Notes: generated from the letters alone by a model not told the origin. A stretch of 64,000 bases of DNA from Microbacterium endophyticum (GCF_011047135.1 NZ_CP049255.1:806001-870000); one strand, 5' to 3'; shown: positions 8,137 through 16,735, numbered from the stretch's first letter. Translations and numbers: made by a program.

Positions 8137-9510
8137 ATGCACCTCGTCGCCATCGGCGGCAGTGACGCCGGCATCTCCGCCGCGCTTCGCGCCCGCGAAC
8201 TTGACCCCTCCGTCGACGTCACGGTTGTCGTGGCGGATGCGTATCCGAACTTTTCGATCTGCGGCATCCCGTATTACTTCTCGGGAGAAGTTGCGCCCTG
8301 GCAGTCGCTCGCACACCGCACGCACGCAGACCTCGAAGCCACCGGGATGAACCTGCGCCTCAACACGTTCGCGACGTCGATCGATGTCGCCGGCCAGCAG
8401 TTGGCCGTGCGCGATGAGACCGGCCAGCTGTCGAACATCGCGTACGACGAGCTGATCGTCGGCACCGGAGCCCTGCCGTCATATGCGGGCATCATGGGGC
8501 TCGACGAACTCACCCCCGAAGACGGCGTGCACGTCATCCACTCGATGGGTGACACCTTCGCGCTCGAACGCTTTCTCACCGAGCGCGGGCCGAAGACGGC
8601 GATCATCATCGGCGCCGGCTACGTCGGGCTCGAAATGGCCGAGGGCTTCACCGCCCGTGGCATCCGCGTTACCCAGCTCCAGCGCGGGCCTGAGGTGCTC
8701 TCGACCCTCGACCCCGAACTCGGCGCGCTCGTGCATTCTGAACTCACCGACCACGGCGTCGAGGTACACACCGACACGGTGGTGCACGGAGTCGAAAAGA
8801 GCGACAGTGGGCTGACCGTGCACGCCGAGCGCGGTGGCATCCGGGTCACTCATTCTGCCGAGGTCATACTCGCGGTGGTCGGCGTTCGCCCCAACACGAC
8901 GCTGCTGGCGGATGCCGGGGCCACCCTCGGGCCGGCAGGTGCCGTGTCCGTCGACGCACAGATGCGCACCGGACTCCCCCATGTGTTCGCCGCCGGTGAC
9001 GGCGTCGCCACACACCACAGGTTGCTCGGGCTCACGTATCTCCCCCTCGGCACGACGGCACATAAGCAGGGGCGCGTTGCGGGCGAAAACGCGCTGGGCG
9101 GCCAGGCGCAGTTCGCGGGGTCGGTCGGAACGCAGGTGGTCAAGGTCTTCGACCTGGTCGCATCCCGCACCGGTTTGCGACACGACGAGGCGGCCGCGGC
9201 CGGCTTCACCCCGCTGACGACCCAGGCAATCGCCGACGATCACAAGCGCTATTACCCCGGCGCGCAGCCCATCAGCATTCGCATCACTGGCGATGCGGGC
9301 TCCGGTCAGCTGCTCGGTGCACAGCTTGTCGGTCGCCTCGGAACGGAAACCGCAAAGCGCGTCGACACGTACGCGACGGCGCTCTTTGCCGGACTCACCG
9401 TCGAGCAGGTGAGCGACCTCGACCTGTCGTACACCCCGCCCCTCGGATCCCCCTGGGACGCCGTACAGGTCGCAACCCAAGCCTGGTCCCGCGCCGCCGC
9501 CGCTCGCTGA
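8137..9510 (+). CDS. FAD-dependent NAD(P)-disulfide oxidoreductase (CoA-disulfide-reductase-like) of ars cluster
   Basis: 457-residue flavoprotein. FAD-binding loop GGSDAGIS at residues 7-14, a single catalytic-type cysteine at position 42 in FSICGIPYYFSGEV (as in CoA-disulfide reductase and NADH oxidase), a second Rossmann loop (IIIGAGYVGLEMAEG) near 155, the FAD motif HVFAAGDGVA near 285 and a C-terminal dimerisation domain. It belongs to the single-cysteine branch, not the two-cysteine glutathione reductase branch. Proteins of this type are known next to ars genes in Actinobacteria, but their exact role is not established; reduction of a low-Mr thiol disulfide is a guess. It starts one base after the channel gene. 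Confidence 0.85.
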   Translation: MHLVAIGGSDAGISAALRARELDPSVDVTVVVADAYPNFSICGIPYYFSGEVAPWQSLAHRTHADLEATGMNLRLNTFATSIDVAGQQLAVRDETGQLSNIAYDELIVGTGALPSYAGIMGLDELTPEDGVHVIHSMGDTFALERFLTERGPKTAIIIGAGYVGLEMAEGFTARGIRVTQLQRGPEVLSTLDPELGALVHSELTDHGVEVHTDTVVHGVEKSDSGLTVHAERGGIRVTHSAEVILAVVGVRPNTTLLADAGATLGPAGAVSVDAQMRTGLPHVFAAGDGVATHHRLLGLTYLPLGTTAHKQGRVAGENALGGQAQFAGSVGTQVVKVFDLVASRTGLRHDEAAAAGFTPLTTQAIADDHKRYYPGAQPISIRITGDAGSGQLLGAQLVGRLGTETAKRVDTYATALFAGLTVEQVSDLDLSYTPPLGSPWDAVQVATQAWSRAAAAR

Positions 9511-9533
9511 GCCGCGGCCGGCGCGGAAGCGAC

Positions 9534-9923
9534 CTATTCCGGGGGCAATACGGTGAAGGCCACGAGCGTCTCGCCCTCGGCGAGCGCGTCGTCGAGTTGC
9601 GATTCCACGTCGGCGAACGGCCCGATGATCACAGAGCTTCCGAGCACGGCGATCGCGCGCACGCGCTCGTCACCGGTGTTTTCGAGTTGTACCGAGCGCA
9701 CAACGTCGAGTCGCTCAAGCGTCCGCACGAGCACGCGCGAAAGCCGCTCGCTGCCGCGAAAGGTGATCGACATTCGGCCGACTCCGTCGCGTACCGAGAG
9801 GGTGTGGAACGATTCGAAGCTCACCCCGCGGGTAGAAAACATGTTGGCGAGCGCTGTCACTGTGCCGCTGCGGTCAGCGACCGTGACGAAGGCCACCCAA
9901 CGGTCGTTGATGTCGGTCGTCAT
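9534..9923 (-). CDS. ACT-domain protein
   Basis: 129 residues, cytoplasmic. The first half (WVAFVTVADRSGTVTALANMFSTRGVSFESFHTL) is a clear ACT ligand-binding fold like the acetolactate synthase small subunit, and the second half may be a degenerate repeat. Start ATG at 9923 overlaps the stop of the upstream dehydrogenase-like gene (ATGA), so the two are co-translated. A regulatory role binding an amino acid or keto acid is inferred from the fold; no catalytic residues are seen. Confidence 0.75.
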   Translation of the reverse strand: MTTDINDRWVAFVTVADRSGTVTALANMFSTRGVSFESFHTLSVRDGVGRMSITFRGSERLSRVLVRTLERLDVVRSVQLENTGDERVRAIAVLGSSVIIGPFADVESQLDDALAEGETLVAFTVLPPE

Positions 9924-10987
9924 CGCGTCCACCCCTCGATCGCGCTGTTGATGTGGTGCCCGACCGCGGCCAAACGTTCTTCTTCGTCTTCGGCCAGGTC
10001 TTCGAGCAGCACATTTCGCCAGCCGTCGGGTCCCAACACGACGGGCACACCCATGGGGCCACACCAGGGCGACCCCTGCAGCGAAATTTCGCCGTCGAGC
10101 ATGACCTGACCGGCAACGACGATCTCACGCCCATCGAGCACGGTGTCAACAAGATCGACCGTCGCACTGGCCGTACCGAAAGCGGTCTTCGCGCCGGACT
10201 GATGCGTCAAGTAGGGCCGCACGACCGCCTGCAGGTCGGGCGCCCACGAGTCGGTCAACGCGAACGCGCCCGCGATATCGTCGGCCTCCACCGCTGCGAG
10301 CTGCGCTTTCGCGTCGGCTATTTCAGCGCCGAAACTTGCGAGTGTGCGTGGTCCGCGCAGCCCCGCGATCACGTCGCGGCGCTCCGCCACGTCGAGCCCA
10401 CGCAGGTGCACGCTCGACCACAGCGGCACGGCTCCGTCGCCGTGCTGGCCGCCGACGAATCCGCTCACGCGTTGACGACGGATGCCGAGGGCCGATGCGA
10501 TCTCTCGGCGAAAGCGGAGCGTATCGAGCCACGCACCCATGCCGATGACCCGGTGCCGCCCGATCTGCTCGGCCACGACGGCCACTCCGAGTTCGACGGG
10601 GTTCGAGACCACGACGACGACTTCGTGTCCGCTGCCGTTTTCGGCGATAGCGGCCGCGTAGTCCTGAAAGATCGAGAGGTTGTGGGCTGCGAGTCCGTCG
10701 CGGTCGACGACGCGACCCCCGCCTGTCGGAATCGTCTGGCCAGCCGCGAGCACGATCACGTCGGCGACGACTTCGTCGGGCGACGTAGCAACGTCGATCA
10801 GCGGGGCGTGCTCGTCATGCGCGTCGATCAGGTCGACGCGCAGCCCATGGGCGGCGCGCCCGGATGCGCCGCCCGCGCGACCCACGAGTTGCAACCGCGA
10901 TGTGGGGCGAAGCACCCGTCTTTCGATGAGCTCAGCGCAGATCGCCCGCCCGATATCGCCCGTTGCTCCCAGTACCGCAACATCCAT
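9920..10987 (-). CDS. Lactate/malate dehydrogenase family protein
   Basis: 355 residues with N-terminal NAD loop VAVLGATGDIG, VSNPVE (substrate/cofactor Asn), the LDTLRFR segment carrying the catalytic Asp and substrate Arg, and GGQHGDGAVPL with the catalytic His. All key residues of the 2-hydroxy acid dehydrogenase fold are therefore present, but the chain is longer than usual and diverged from housekeeping Mdh. Substrate is unknown. It overlaps an ACT-domain gene by four bases, an unusual pairing that suggests a regulated 2-oxo/2-hydroxy acid step. Confidence 0.8.
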   Translation of the reverse strand: MDVAVLGATGDIGRAICAELIERRVLRPTSRLQLVGRAGGASGRAAHGLRVDLIDAHDEHAPLIDVATSPDEVVADVIVLAAGQTIPTGGGRVVDRDGLAAHNLSIFQDYAAAIAENGSGHEVVVVVSNPVELGVAVVAEQIGRHRVIGMGAWLDTLRFRREIASALGIRRQRVSGFVGGQHGDGAVPLWSSVHLRGLDVAERRDVIAGLRGPRTLASFGAEIADAKAQLAAVEADDIAGAFALTDSWAPDLQAVVRPYLTHQSGAKTAFGTASATVDLVDTVLDGREIVVAGQVMLDGEISLQGSPWCGPMGVPVVLGPDGWRNVLLEDLAEDEEERLAAVGHHINSAIEGWTR

Positions 10988-11126
10988 GGTTCGACGCTAC
11001 CGGGCGGGCGCGGCGCTCCGAGCCACGGCATCCGCGAAACCCCTCGCGACGTGCCCGTTTTTGTGGGTGCGGAGCGCAAAACACCCACAAAGATAGGCGA
11101 GTCAGCAGACGAAAGAGGCGCGACAG

Positions 11127-11966
11127 CTACTGCAGCACGACGCCGCCGCCGCTGGCGCCGAGAACAGTACCGACGAGCGCGAGCGCCACGAACGACGCGT
11201 TGAACATAACGTGCACGAGCACAGCACCCCAGATGCGGCCGGTCAGCACGACGAGGGTGCCGTTCACAAGGCCGACGAGCAGCAGCGCGACGACGGCATC
11301 CCACGTGAGAGTGGCGGTGAGTGCGTGCGCCAGAACAAACACACCGGATGCCATCACCACAGCGAACACGCCCGCCAAAATGCGTGATTCCATCAGCCGC
11401 CGCAGCGCACTGTAGAGCGCGACGAGCAGCACAGCATGGAAGAAGAACTCTTCGAGCAGCGGCGAAATGACGACCGGACCGAGCAGTTCGGTGAGCCACC
11501 AGCTCCCCGAGAGCGAACCGTACGACGGGAAGGCGCCGTTGCCGCCGGCTGCCATCTCGAGAAAACCTTGGGCGAGGCGGAGCGCACCGCCGAGCACGAC
11601 GCCGTAGAGCACATCGACGGGTCGAAACTTCAGCAATCCCCGGGGTACAGATCGGGTGAAAGCGAGCGCAATCGGCACGAACATGCTCACCCAGATGGCG
11701 GCAGTACCGAGGATGGCGCCTCCTACTCCGCCGATGAACTGGTTGGCCGCGGTACCGACGAGAACGCCGACGCCGAGTGCGATGACGACCCAGCCGACGA
11801 TCTCCCAGCCCCAGCCGACGACCGATCTTCCGCCGTCGCGCCAACCGTTCCGCCCCGAGCCTCGGCGTGACCGCCGCCGGGCGCGCCGCTTCTCGCGATC
11901 GCGGTCGGGGGCCGCATCCGTGCCCTCGAGAGGGGCTTCTGCTGCGGGTGCATCGGTGTCAGACAT
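11127..11966 (-). CDS. CPBP-family intramembrane metalloprotease
   Basis: 279 residues, an acidic and basic cytoplasmic N-terminus of about 55 residues followed by about seven hydrophobic segments. Motif 1 reads LLEEFFFHAVLL (EExxxH; most members have EExxxR), motif 2 FVLAHAL and motif 3 HVMFNASF, which together make the Abi/CPBP metal site. The ATG at 11966 starts the run MSDTDAPAAEAP; the frame is open much further upstream, across the promoter of the divergent efe operon, so the long form is rejected. Role unknown; relatives process membrane proteins or prenylated peptides. Confidence 0.8.
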   Translation of the reverse strand: MSDTDAPAAEAPLEGTDAAPDRDREKRRARRRSRRGSGRNGWRDGGRSVVGWGWEIVGWVVIALGVGVLVGTAANQFIGGVGGAILGTAAIWVSMFVPIALAFTRSVPRGLLKFRPVDVLYGVVLGGALRLAQGFLEMAAGGNGAFPSYGSLSGSWWLTELLGPVVISPLLEEFFFHAVLLVALYSALRRLMESRILAGVFAVVMASGVFVLAHALTATLTWDAVVALLLVGLVNGTLVVLTGRIWGAVLVHVMFNASFVALALVGTVLGASGGGVVLQ

Positions 11967-12044
11967 CGCTGTCAGAGTACCGCGCCGCGACTCGCCCAGT
12001 GCAACGTCACGTTGTAGACCAGCCGCAAGAGGAGGTATTCTCGC

Positions 12045-12063
12045 TAAGGCTTGCCTAACCTCA
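12045..12063. promoter_or_regulatory. IdeR/DtxR-type iron box of efe operon
   Basis: TAAGGCTTGCCTAACCTCA matches about 15 of 19 positions of the classical iron box (TTAGGTTAGSCTAACCTAA). It lies 36 bases before the efeU start, so iron repression by a DtxR/IdeR protein is expected. Confidence 0.75.
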
Positions 12064-12098
12064 GTAAGCCTACCTACCCCACTGAAGGCAGTTGTTCC

Positions 12099-13070
12099 GT
12101 GCTCGCCACCTTTCTGATCGGCCTCCGCGAGGGCCTCGAGGCCGCTCTGGTCGTCGGCATTCTTGCGGCATATCTCGCACGCCTCGGCCGACGCGATGTG
12201 CTGCCGCGACTGTGGATCGGAGTCGCAGCCGCGATCGTGCTGTCGCTCGTCATCGGCGCGGTGCTTACGTTCGGCGCCTACAGTCTCACGTTCGAAGCGC
12301 AAGAGATCATCGGCGGCACACTGTCACTCGTCGCTGTCGGCATGGTCACCTGGATGATCTTCTGGATGCAGCGGGCAGCCCGCACCATGAAGCGCACATT
12401 AGAGGGTGAAGTCGATCGAGCCCTCGCCTCGGGCGCGCTCTGGGGCCTCGTCATCATCGGTTTCGTCTCGGTCGCTCGTGAGGGCATCGAGACCACGCTG
12501 CTCCTGTGGTCGATGGTGCAGTCGTTCGGCGATGCGCCCCTCGCCCTACTCGGCGCGCTCCTCGGCCTCCTCACCGCGGCGGGTCTCGGCTGGCTCATCG
12601 CTCGCGGGGCTGTGCGCCTCAACCTCCGCGTCTTCTTCGCGTGGACCGGCGCCTTTCTCATACTCGTCGCCGCAGGTGTTCTCGCCTACGCGATCCATGA
12701 CTTGCAGGAGGCGGGCGTCTTCCCGGGCCCCTTCACTGCGGCGGCTCCCCTCGATGCCCTCACCGGCGCGGTTGCTGTCGGCTGGGGCGCATTCCCCTTC
12801 GGCTGGGCCTTCGACGTCACCTCCTCCATCGCGCCGGGGAGCGCACTCGCCGCCATCCTGCAGGCCACCGTCGGCTTCATGCCCGAGATGAGCTGGCTCC
12901 AGGTCATCGCTTGGGTGCTCTACGTCGCCATCGTCGGCACAGTGTTTTTCCGAAACATGCGTCGCCCGGCATCCGTGTCAGTCCCGGCATCCGAATCAGC
13001 CCCGGCATCCGAATCTTCATCACCTGCAACCCCCGATCACGCCATTACTCCACAGCAAGGAGCATCATGA
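12099..13070 (+). CDS. efeU: Ferrous iron permease EfeU (FTR1 family)
   Basis: Seven-helix inner-membrane iron permease, 323 residues. Both iron-coordinating motifs are visible: REGLEAAL at residues 9-16 and REGIETTLLLW in the fourth segment. GTG at 12099, with AAGG 10-15 bases upstream, starts the protein at the conserved MLATFLIGLREG; the frame is open further upstream through the iron box. The C-terminal tail is Ser/Pro/Ala/Glu-rich and encoded by three 18-base repeats. Its TGA overlaps the efeO ATG, the mark of a tight efeUOB operon for ferrous and ferric iron uptake. Confidence 0.93.
   Translation: MLATFLIGLREGLEAALVVGILAAYLARLGRRDVLPRLWIGVAAAIVLSLVIGAVLTFGAYSLTFEAQEIIGGTLSLVAVGMVTWMIFWMQRAARTMKRTLEGEVDRALASGALWGLVIIGFVSVAREGIETTLLLWSMVQSFGDAPLALLGALLGLLTAAGLGWLIARGAVRLNLRVFFAWTGAFLILVAAGVLAYAIHDLQEAGVFPGPFTAAAPLDALTGAVAVGWGAFPFGWAFDVTSSIAPGSALAAILQATVGFMPEMSWLQVIAWVLYVAIVGTVFFRNMRRPASVSVPASESAPASESSSPATPDHAITPQQGAS
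12965..13018 (+). repeat. Three 18-base tandem repeats within efeU tail
   Basis: Units start CCCGGCATCCG and encode a Pro-Ala-Ser-Glu/Val-Ser low-complexity tail. In frame and probably only a linker expansion. Confidence 0.6.
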
Positions 13071-14299
13071 CCCGCACGACCCGTACCCTCGCAGGAGTCG
13101 CAGCCGTAGGCGCACTGTCACTGGTTCTCGCCGGCTGTGTCGCCAAGACGGATGCCGCATCCACCGACACGCTCACAGTGACCAGCACCGCAGATAGCTG
13201 CGAGGTCTCTGCCGCAACTGCCACGAGTGGCAACGTGACATTCGAGATCACGAACTCCGGATCCGACACGACGGAGTTCTACCTGCTCGCCGACGACGGG
13301 CTGCGGATCGTCGGAGAAGTCGAAAACATCGCGCCCGGGGCATCCCGCACGCTCACCGTGACCGCTCAGCCGGGTGACTACTACACGCTCTGCAAGCCGG
13401 GCATGGTCGGCGACGGCGTGGGACGTGCGAGCTTCTCGGTGACGGGTGACAAGGTCGAGGCGACGGGTGACGACGCCGAGCAGATGCAGCAGGCTGTCGA
13501 TCTTTATGGCTCGTTCGTGAAAGACCAGGTGGAGAAGCTGGTTCCGGCCGTTGACGAGCTGACTGCCGCGTACATCGCGGGCGATGACGAGAAGGCACGC
13601 GAGCTGTTCCCGCAGGCGCGCGCCTACTACGAGCGCATCGAGCCCGTTGCCGAATCGCTCGGAGACCTCGACCCGCGCATCGACTACCGCGAGGTCGACG
13701 CTGTCGCTGAGGGCCTCGACTGGACCGGTTTCCACCGCCTCGAAAAGGACCTGTGGGTGCCGGCCGACGATGCTCTCAACTCCGACGGTGAAACATCGGC
13801 CTACGAGAACTGGGCGCCGTCGACCGAAGCCGAGCGCGCTGACTATGCAGCCTTGCTCGTAGCCGACGTCGCAGAGCTCAACACCTACGTGCACTCCGAC
13901 GATTTCCAGACCGCGCTCGACACCCAGGGCATCGCCGGCATCTCAAACGGTGCGATCGCACTGCTCGATGAAGTCGCAACCGGCAAGATCTCGGGTGAAG
14001 AAGACTGGTGGAGCGGCACGGATCTGTACGACTTCGCCGCCAACGTCGAAGGCTCGAAGATGGCGTACTCGCTCGTCCGCGATCTGGCCGAGTCAAAGGG
14101 TGACGATGGCGAAGCCCTGGTCGCCCAGATCGATGAGGGCTACGCCAACCTCGAGGCAGACCTCGCGCAGTACGGCAGCCTCGAAGATGGCTTCGTGAAC
14201 TACTCAGAACTCACCGAAGCCAACAAGCGCGACCTCACCGACCTCATCAACACCCTGGCCGAGCCGCTTTCGCAGCTCACGGTGACAGTACTTTCATGA
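13067..14299 (+). CDS. efeO: EfeO iron-binding lipoprotein (cupredoxin + M75)
   Basis: 410 residues. The N-terminus has a signal peptide ending in the lipobox LVLAGC, so the protein is anchored outside the membrane. Residues about 40-130 resemble a cupredoxin-like EfeO N-domain (ATSGNVTFEITNSG); residues about 140-410 are the M75 (imelysin-like) domain with the metal motif HxxE in GFHRLEKDLW. It is thought to hand iron to EfeU. The start overlaps the efeU stop and its stop overlaps the efeB start, both as ATGA. Confidence 0.93.
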   Translation: MTRTTRTLAGVAAVGALSLVLAGCVAKTDAASTDTLTVTSTADSCEVSAATATSGNVTFEITNSGSDTTEFYLLADDGLRIVGEVENIAPGASRTLTVTAQPGDYYTLCKPGMVGDGVGRASFSVTGDKVEATGDDAEQMQQAVDLYGSFVKDQVEKLVPAVDELTAAYIAGDDEKARELFPQARAYYERIEPVAESLGDLDPRIDYREVDAVAEGLDWTGFHRLEKDLWVPADDALNSDGETSAYENWAPSTEAERADYAALLVADVAELNTYVHSDDFQTALDTQGIAGISNGAIALLDEVATGKISGEEDWWSGTDLYDFAANVEGSKMAYSLVRDLAESKGDDGEALVAQIDEGYANLEADLAQYGSLEDGFVNYSELTEANKRDLTDLINTLAEPLSQLTVTVLS

Positions 14300-15570
14300 G
14301 CGAAAACATCGAACGCGAGCCCGCGACTCCCACCGGCGGCCTCAGCCGCCGTGGCCTCATCGGCCTCCTCGGTGCGGGAGCCGCGGGCCTCGCGATCGGT
14401 GCGACGGGTGGTGCTCTCACAGCGACCGCCGTCTCAAAGCAGCAGGCGGATGCCACGGTCCACCCGTTTTACGGCGCCCACCAGGCGGGCATCACGACGC
14501 CGGTGCAAGACCACATGCAGTTCGCCTCGTTCGATCTCGCTGACGACGCGACGGCCGAAGACCTCCAGTCGCTGCTACAGGACTGGTCATATGCTGCGTC
14601 GCGCATGACACAGGGACTCGACGTCAGCGCCTCGGGCGCGGTCGGCGGGTCACCGCTTGCGCCGCCCGACGATACCGGTGAGGCACTGGGGCTGCCAGCG
14701 AGCGCCCTCACGCTCACCTTCGGTGTGGGGCCTGCGGTCTTCGACTCGCGCTTCGGCCTCGCGTCGAAGAAGCCCGCGCTGCTCGAAGACCTGCCGGCCT
14801 TCGTCGGCGATGCCCTCGACCCGCTGTCATCCGGCGGTGACCTGTGCATCCAGGCGTGTGCCGACGATCCGCAGGTCGCATTCCATGCGGTCCGAAACCT
14901 TACGCGTATTGCTTTCGGTCGAGCGCGGTTGCGCTGGTCGCAACTCGGATTCGGACGAACCTCCAAGACCACGAGCGCTCAGGCAACGCCCCGCAACCTA
15001 TTCGGCTTCAAAGACGGCACCGCCAACATTTTGGCCGACGACACGTCAGCTCTGAAGAAGCATGTGTGGGCGGCATCCGCCGAAAGTCCCGCGTGGCTTG
15101 CGGGCGGCAGCTACCTCGTCGCGCGACGCATTCGGCAGACGATCGAAACGTGGGACCGCGTGCGGCTCGAAGAGCAGGAACGCTCGGTTGGCCGCGACAA
15201 GGCCCACGGCGCCCCACTCTCGGGTGGCGACGAGTTCGCCGAGCCCGACTTCGAGGCGACCGGCGCCTCGGAGTCGACAGCGATTGATGCGAACTCACAC
15301 GTGCGGCTTGCGCACCCGGATATGAACAACGGCATCCGCATTCTTCGGCGGGGATATAACTTCGTCGACGGCAACGACCAGCTCGGTTCGCTCAACGCCG
15401 GACTGTTCTTTCTGTCGTACCAGCGATCGCCGGAGCAGTTCATCGCGATCCAGAAGAAGCTCTCGACCGACGTGATGGGTGAGTACCTCTCGCACGTCGG
15501 CTCCGGCGTGTGGGCGGTACCGCCGGGCGCTTCCAGCGGCTCCTACATCGGCGCCGGCCTCTTCTCCTAG
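14296..15570 (+). CDS. efeB: EfeB, Tat-exported DyP-type heme peroxidase
   Basis: 424 residues. The N-terminus carries a twin-arginine signal (LSRRGLIGLLGAG followed by an alanine-rich hydrophobic stretch), so it folds with heme before export. The DyP signature GFKDGTANI (GxxDG) near residue 240 and the distal C-terminal region with the proximal His identify the peroxidase. It is the third gene of efeUOB and is believed to oxidise ferrous iron or act on heme at the cell surface. The ATG overlaps the efeO stop. Confidence 0.93.
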   Translation: MSENIEREPATPTGGLSRRGLIGLLGAGAAGLAIGATGGALTATAVSKQQADATVHPFYGAHQAGITTPVQDHMQFASFDLADDATAEDLQSLLQDWSYAASRMTQGLDVSASGAVGGSPLAPPDDTGEALGLPASALTLTFGVGPAVFDSRFGLASKKPALLEDLPAFVGDALDPLSSGGDLCIQACADDPQVAFHAVRNLTRIAFGRARLRWSQLGFGRTSKTTSAQATPRNLFGFKDGTANILADDTSALKKHVWAASAESPAWLAGGSYLVARRIRQTIETWDRVRLEEQERSVGRDKAHGAPLSGGDEFAEPDFEATGASESTAIDANSHVRLAHPDMNNGIRILRRGYNFVDGNDQLGSLNAGLFFLSYQRSPEQFIAIQKKLSTDVMGEYLSHVGSGVWAVPPGASSGSYIGAGLFS

Positions 15571-15676
15571 CTCCACGCCGCCGCATATCTCCACGCCGCC
15601 GCATATCTCCACGCCGCCACCTATCTCCCCGCCGCCACCTATCTCCACGCCGCCACCTATCTCCACGCCGCCGCAG
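15571..15676. repeat. 18-base tandem repeat, six units, after efeB
   Basis: Six units of the form ATCTCCACGCCGCCRCMT start at the base after the efeB stop codon; the first unit lacks two bases and one carries CCCC for CCAC. No gene is assigned here. Read on the minus strand it would encode Gly-Gly-Val-Glu-Ile-like repeats, but that frame has no support as a gene. Confidence 0.85.
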
Positions 15677-15703
15677 CTAGCCGCGCGCATCCAGTCCCTC
15701 GCC

Positions 15704-15801
15704 TGCACTAACTCAGGCAGGGCTGCGCGCGTATCCGACGTCATCCGCGCAGATCCGCAGTTTCGAAGGTTCCTCTGCGGCGGATTGCCTGAGTTAGTGC
15801 A
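15704..15801. repeat. Inverted-repeat element, copy 1 (16-base ends)
   Basis: Ends TGCACTAACTCAGGCA (15704-15719) and its exact complement (15786-15801) enclose 66 bases, able to form a long-loop hairpin. The right end is preceded by CGGAT and followed by a GCCC-GGG run, as in copy 2. Confidence 0.85.
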
Positions 15802-15899
15802 CAAGCCCAGGGTTGCCGCCACCCCACGCTGCGTCGCTTCGCCGTGCACCTCGCGCCGTGCACCGCGCGGCTGTGCCCCCGCCGGCCCACTCACACACC

Positions 15900-15996
15900 T
15901 GCACTAACTCAGGCAGAATTCTTACGCACTACAGCTGTCTCCACAGAACGCCCGCGTCCCGCCAGCCACCCGCGACGGATTGCCTGAGTTAGTGCA
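15900..15996. repeat. Inverted-repeat element, copy 2 (16-base ends)
   Basis: The same 16-base ends as copy 1, at 15900-15915 and 15981-15996, enclosing 65 bases of different sequence. Preserved ends with unrelated interiors suggest a MITE-like or paired binding-site element. Confidence 0.85.
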
Positions 15997-16138
15997 CAGC
16001 CCCGGGATACACCGCACCGCGGCAAACCGCAGCACCGCACCACCGCCACACCCACGCCGACCCGGTAGGCTCGCCCTCGTGCCCCTCAGCGGGCACCCCA
16101 CTTGCTTCCGCGACCGATCCACATGGGAAGGCGCCTCG

Positions 16139-16735
16139 GTGCTCGAAATCCTCACCGTTTGCACCGGCAATATTTGCCGGTCCCCCCTTGCCGAGCTTCT
16201 GCTCCGCCAGCAGCTCGATGGCATTGCCACAGTTTCCAGCGCGGGGGTTCGCGCCATGGTCGGCGAAGGTATGCCCGACGAAGCTGCCGAGCTCGCCGCG
16301 AAGCGTGGCGTGCCTGCGTCCGATATCGCGCAGCACCGCGCGCGATGGCTCAACGAGTCGCACCTCAAGTCCCCCGACCTGGTGCTGGCTATGGCGCGCG
16401 AGCACCGCCGCGCTGTTGTGGAGCTGTCGCCGTCCCGCATCCGCTCCGCTTTCACCGCGCGCGAGTTCGAGCGCCTCGCCGAACGCGCAACGGATGCCTC
16501 GCTCATCGCCGCCGCGGATGCTGCCGGCTCCGATCCGCACGAGAGGTTCGCCGCCGTGTTGCAGCACCTCGCCGGGCGTCGCGGCCTCGTGGCTCCCCCG
16601 GCGGACCCGACCGACGATGACGTGGTCGACCCGTACCGCCGCTCGATCGATACCTATGAGCTCTCGGCCGCGCAGCTCGATCCCGCGCTTGCACAGGTCA
16701 TCCGCCTCACGAGGATCGCCGCGGGCAAGAAGTAG
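16139..16735 (+). CDS. Low-molecular-weight protein tyrosine phosphatase family protein
   Basis: 198 residues, cytoplasmic. The catalytic P-loop CTGNICRSP (C-x5-R-S) is near residue 8, and the acid Asp is expected in the VDPYRRSIDTY region, where low-Mr phosphatases have DPY. GTG at 16139 is the last possible start before the P-loop. Relatives dephosphorylate tyrosine kinases of polysaccharide export or act as arsenate reductases; the polysaccharide-type reading (GNICRSP) fits better. No partner kinase is in the window. Confidence 0.85.
   Translation: MLEILTVCTGNICRSPLAELLLRQQLDGIATVSSAGVRAMVGEGMPDEAAELAAKRGVPASDIAQHRARWLNESHLKSPDLVLAMAREHRRAVVELSPSRIRSAFTAREFERLAERATDASLIAAADAAGSDPHERFAAVLQHLAGRRGLVAPPADPTDDDVVDPYRRSIDTYELSAAQLDPALAQVIRLTRIAAGKK

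Larger units (their letters stand above)
15677..16138. other. Repeat-rich spacer between efeB and the phosphatase gene
   Basis: Together with the tandem repeat this makes about 570 bases with no convincing gene. It holds two inverted-repeat elements with the same 16-base ends (listed separately). The promoter of the phosphatase gene should lie in its right-hand part. No RNA gene was recognised. Confidence 0.6.

Noticed and set aside
8479..9480. 333-codon minus-strand frame opposite the flavoprotein gene
   Set aside because: Antisense shadow with no recognisable protein features.
15571..15676. CRISPR array
   Set aside because: Units are contiguous 18-mers without spacers, and no cas genes are in the window.
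15295..15894. Minus-strand reading frame with Gly-Gly-Val-Glu-Ile repeats over the efeB end and spacer
   Set aside because: It is the reverse reading of the 18-bp tandem repeat and the efeB 3' end; no start context or family similarity.
15704..15996. CRISPR-like repeats (four 16-mers)
   Set aside because: The copies alternate in orientation and pair as inverted repeats, unlike CRISPR repeats.
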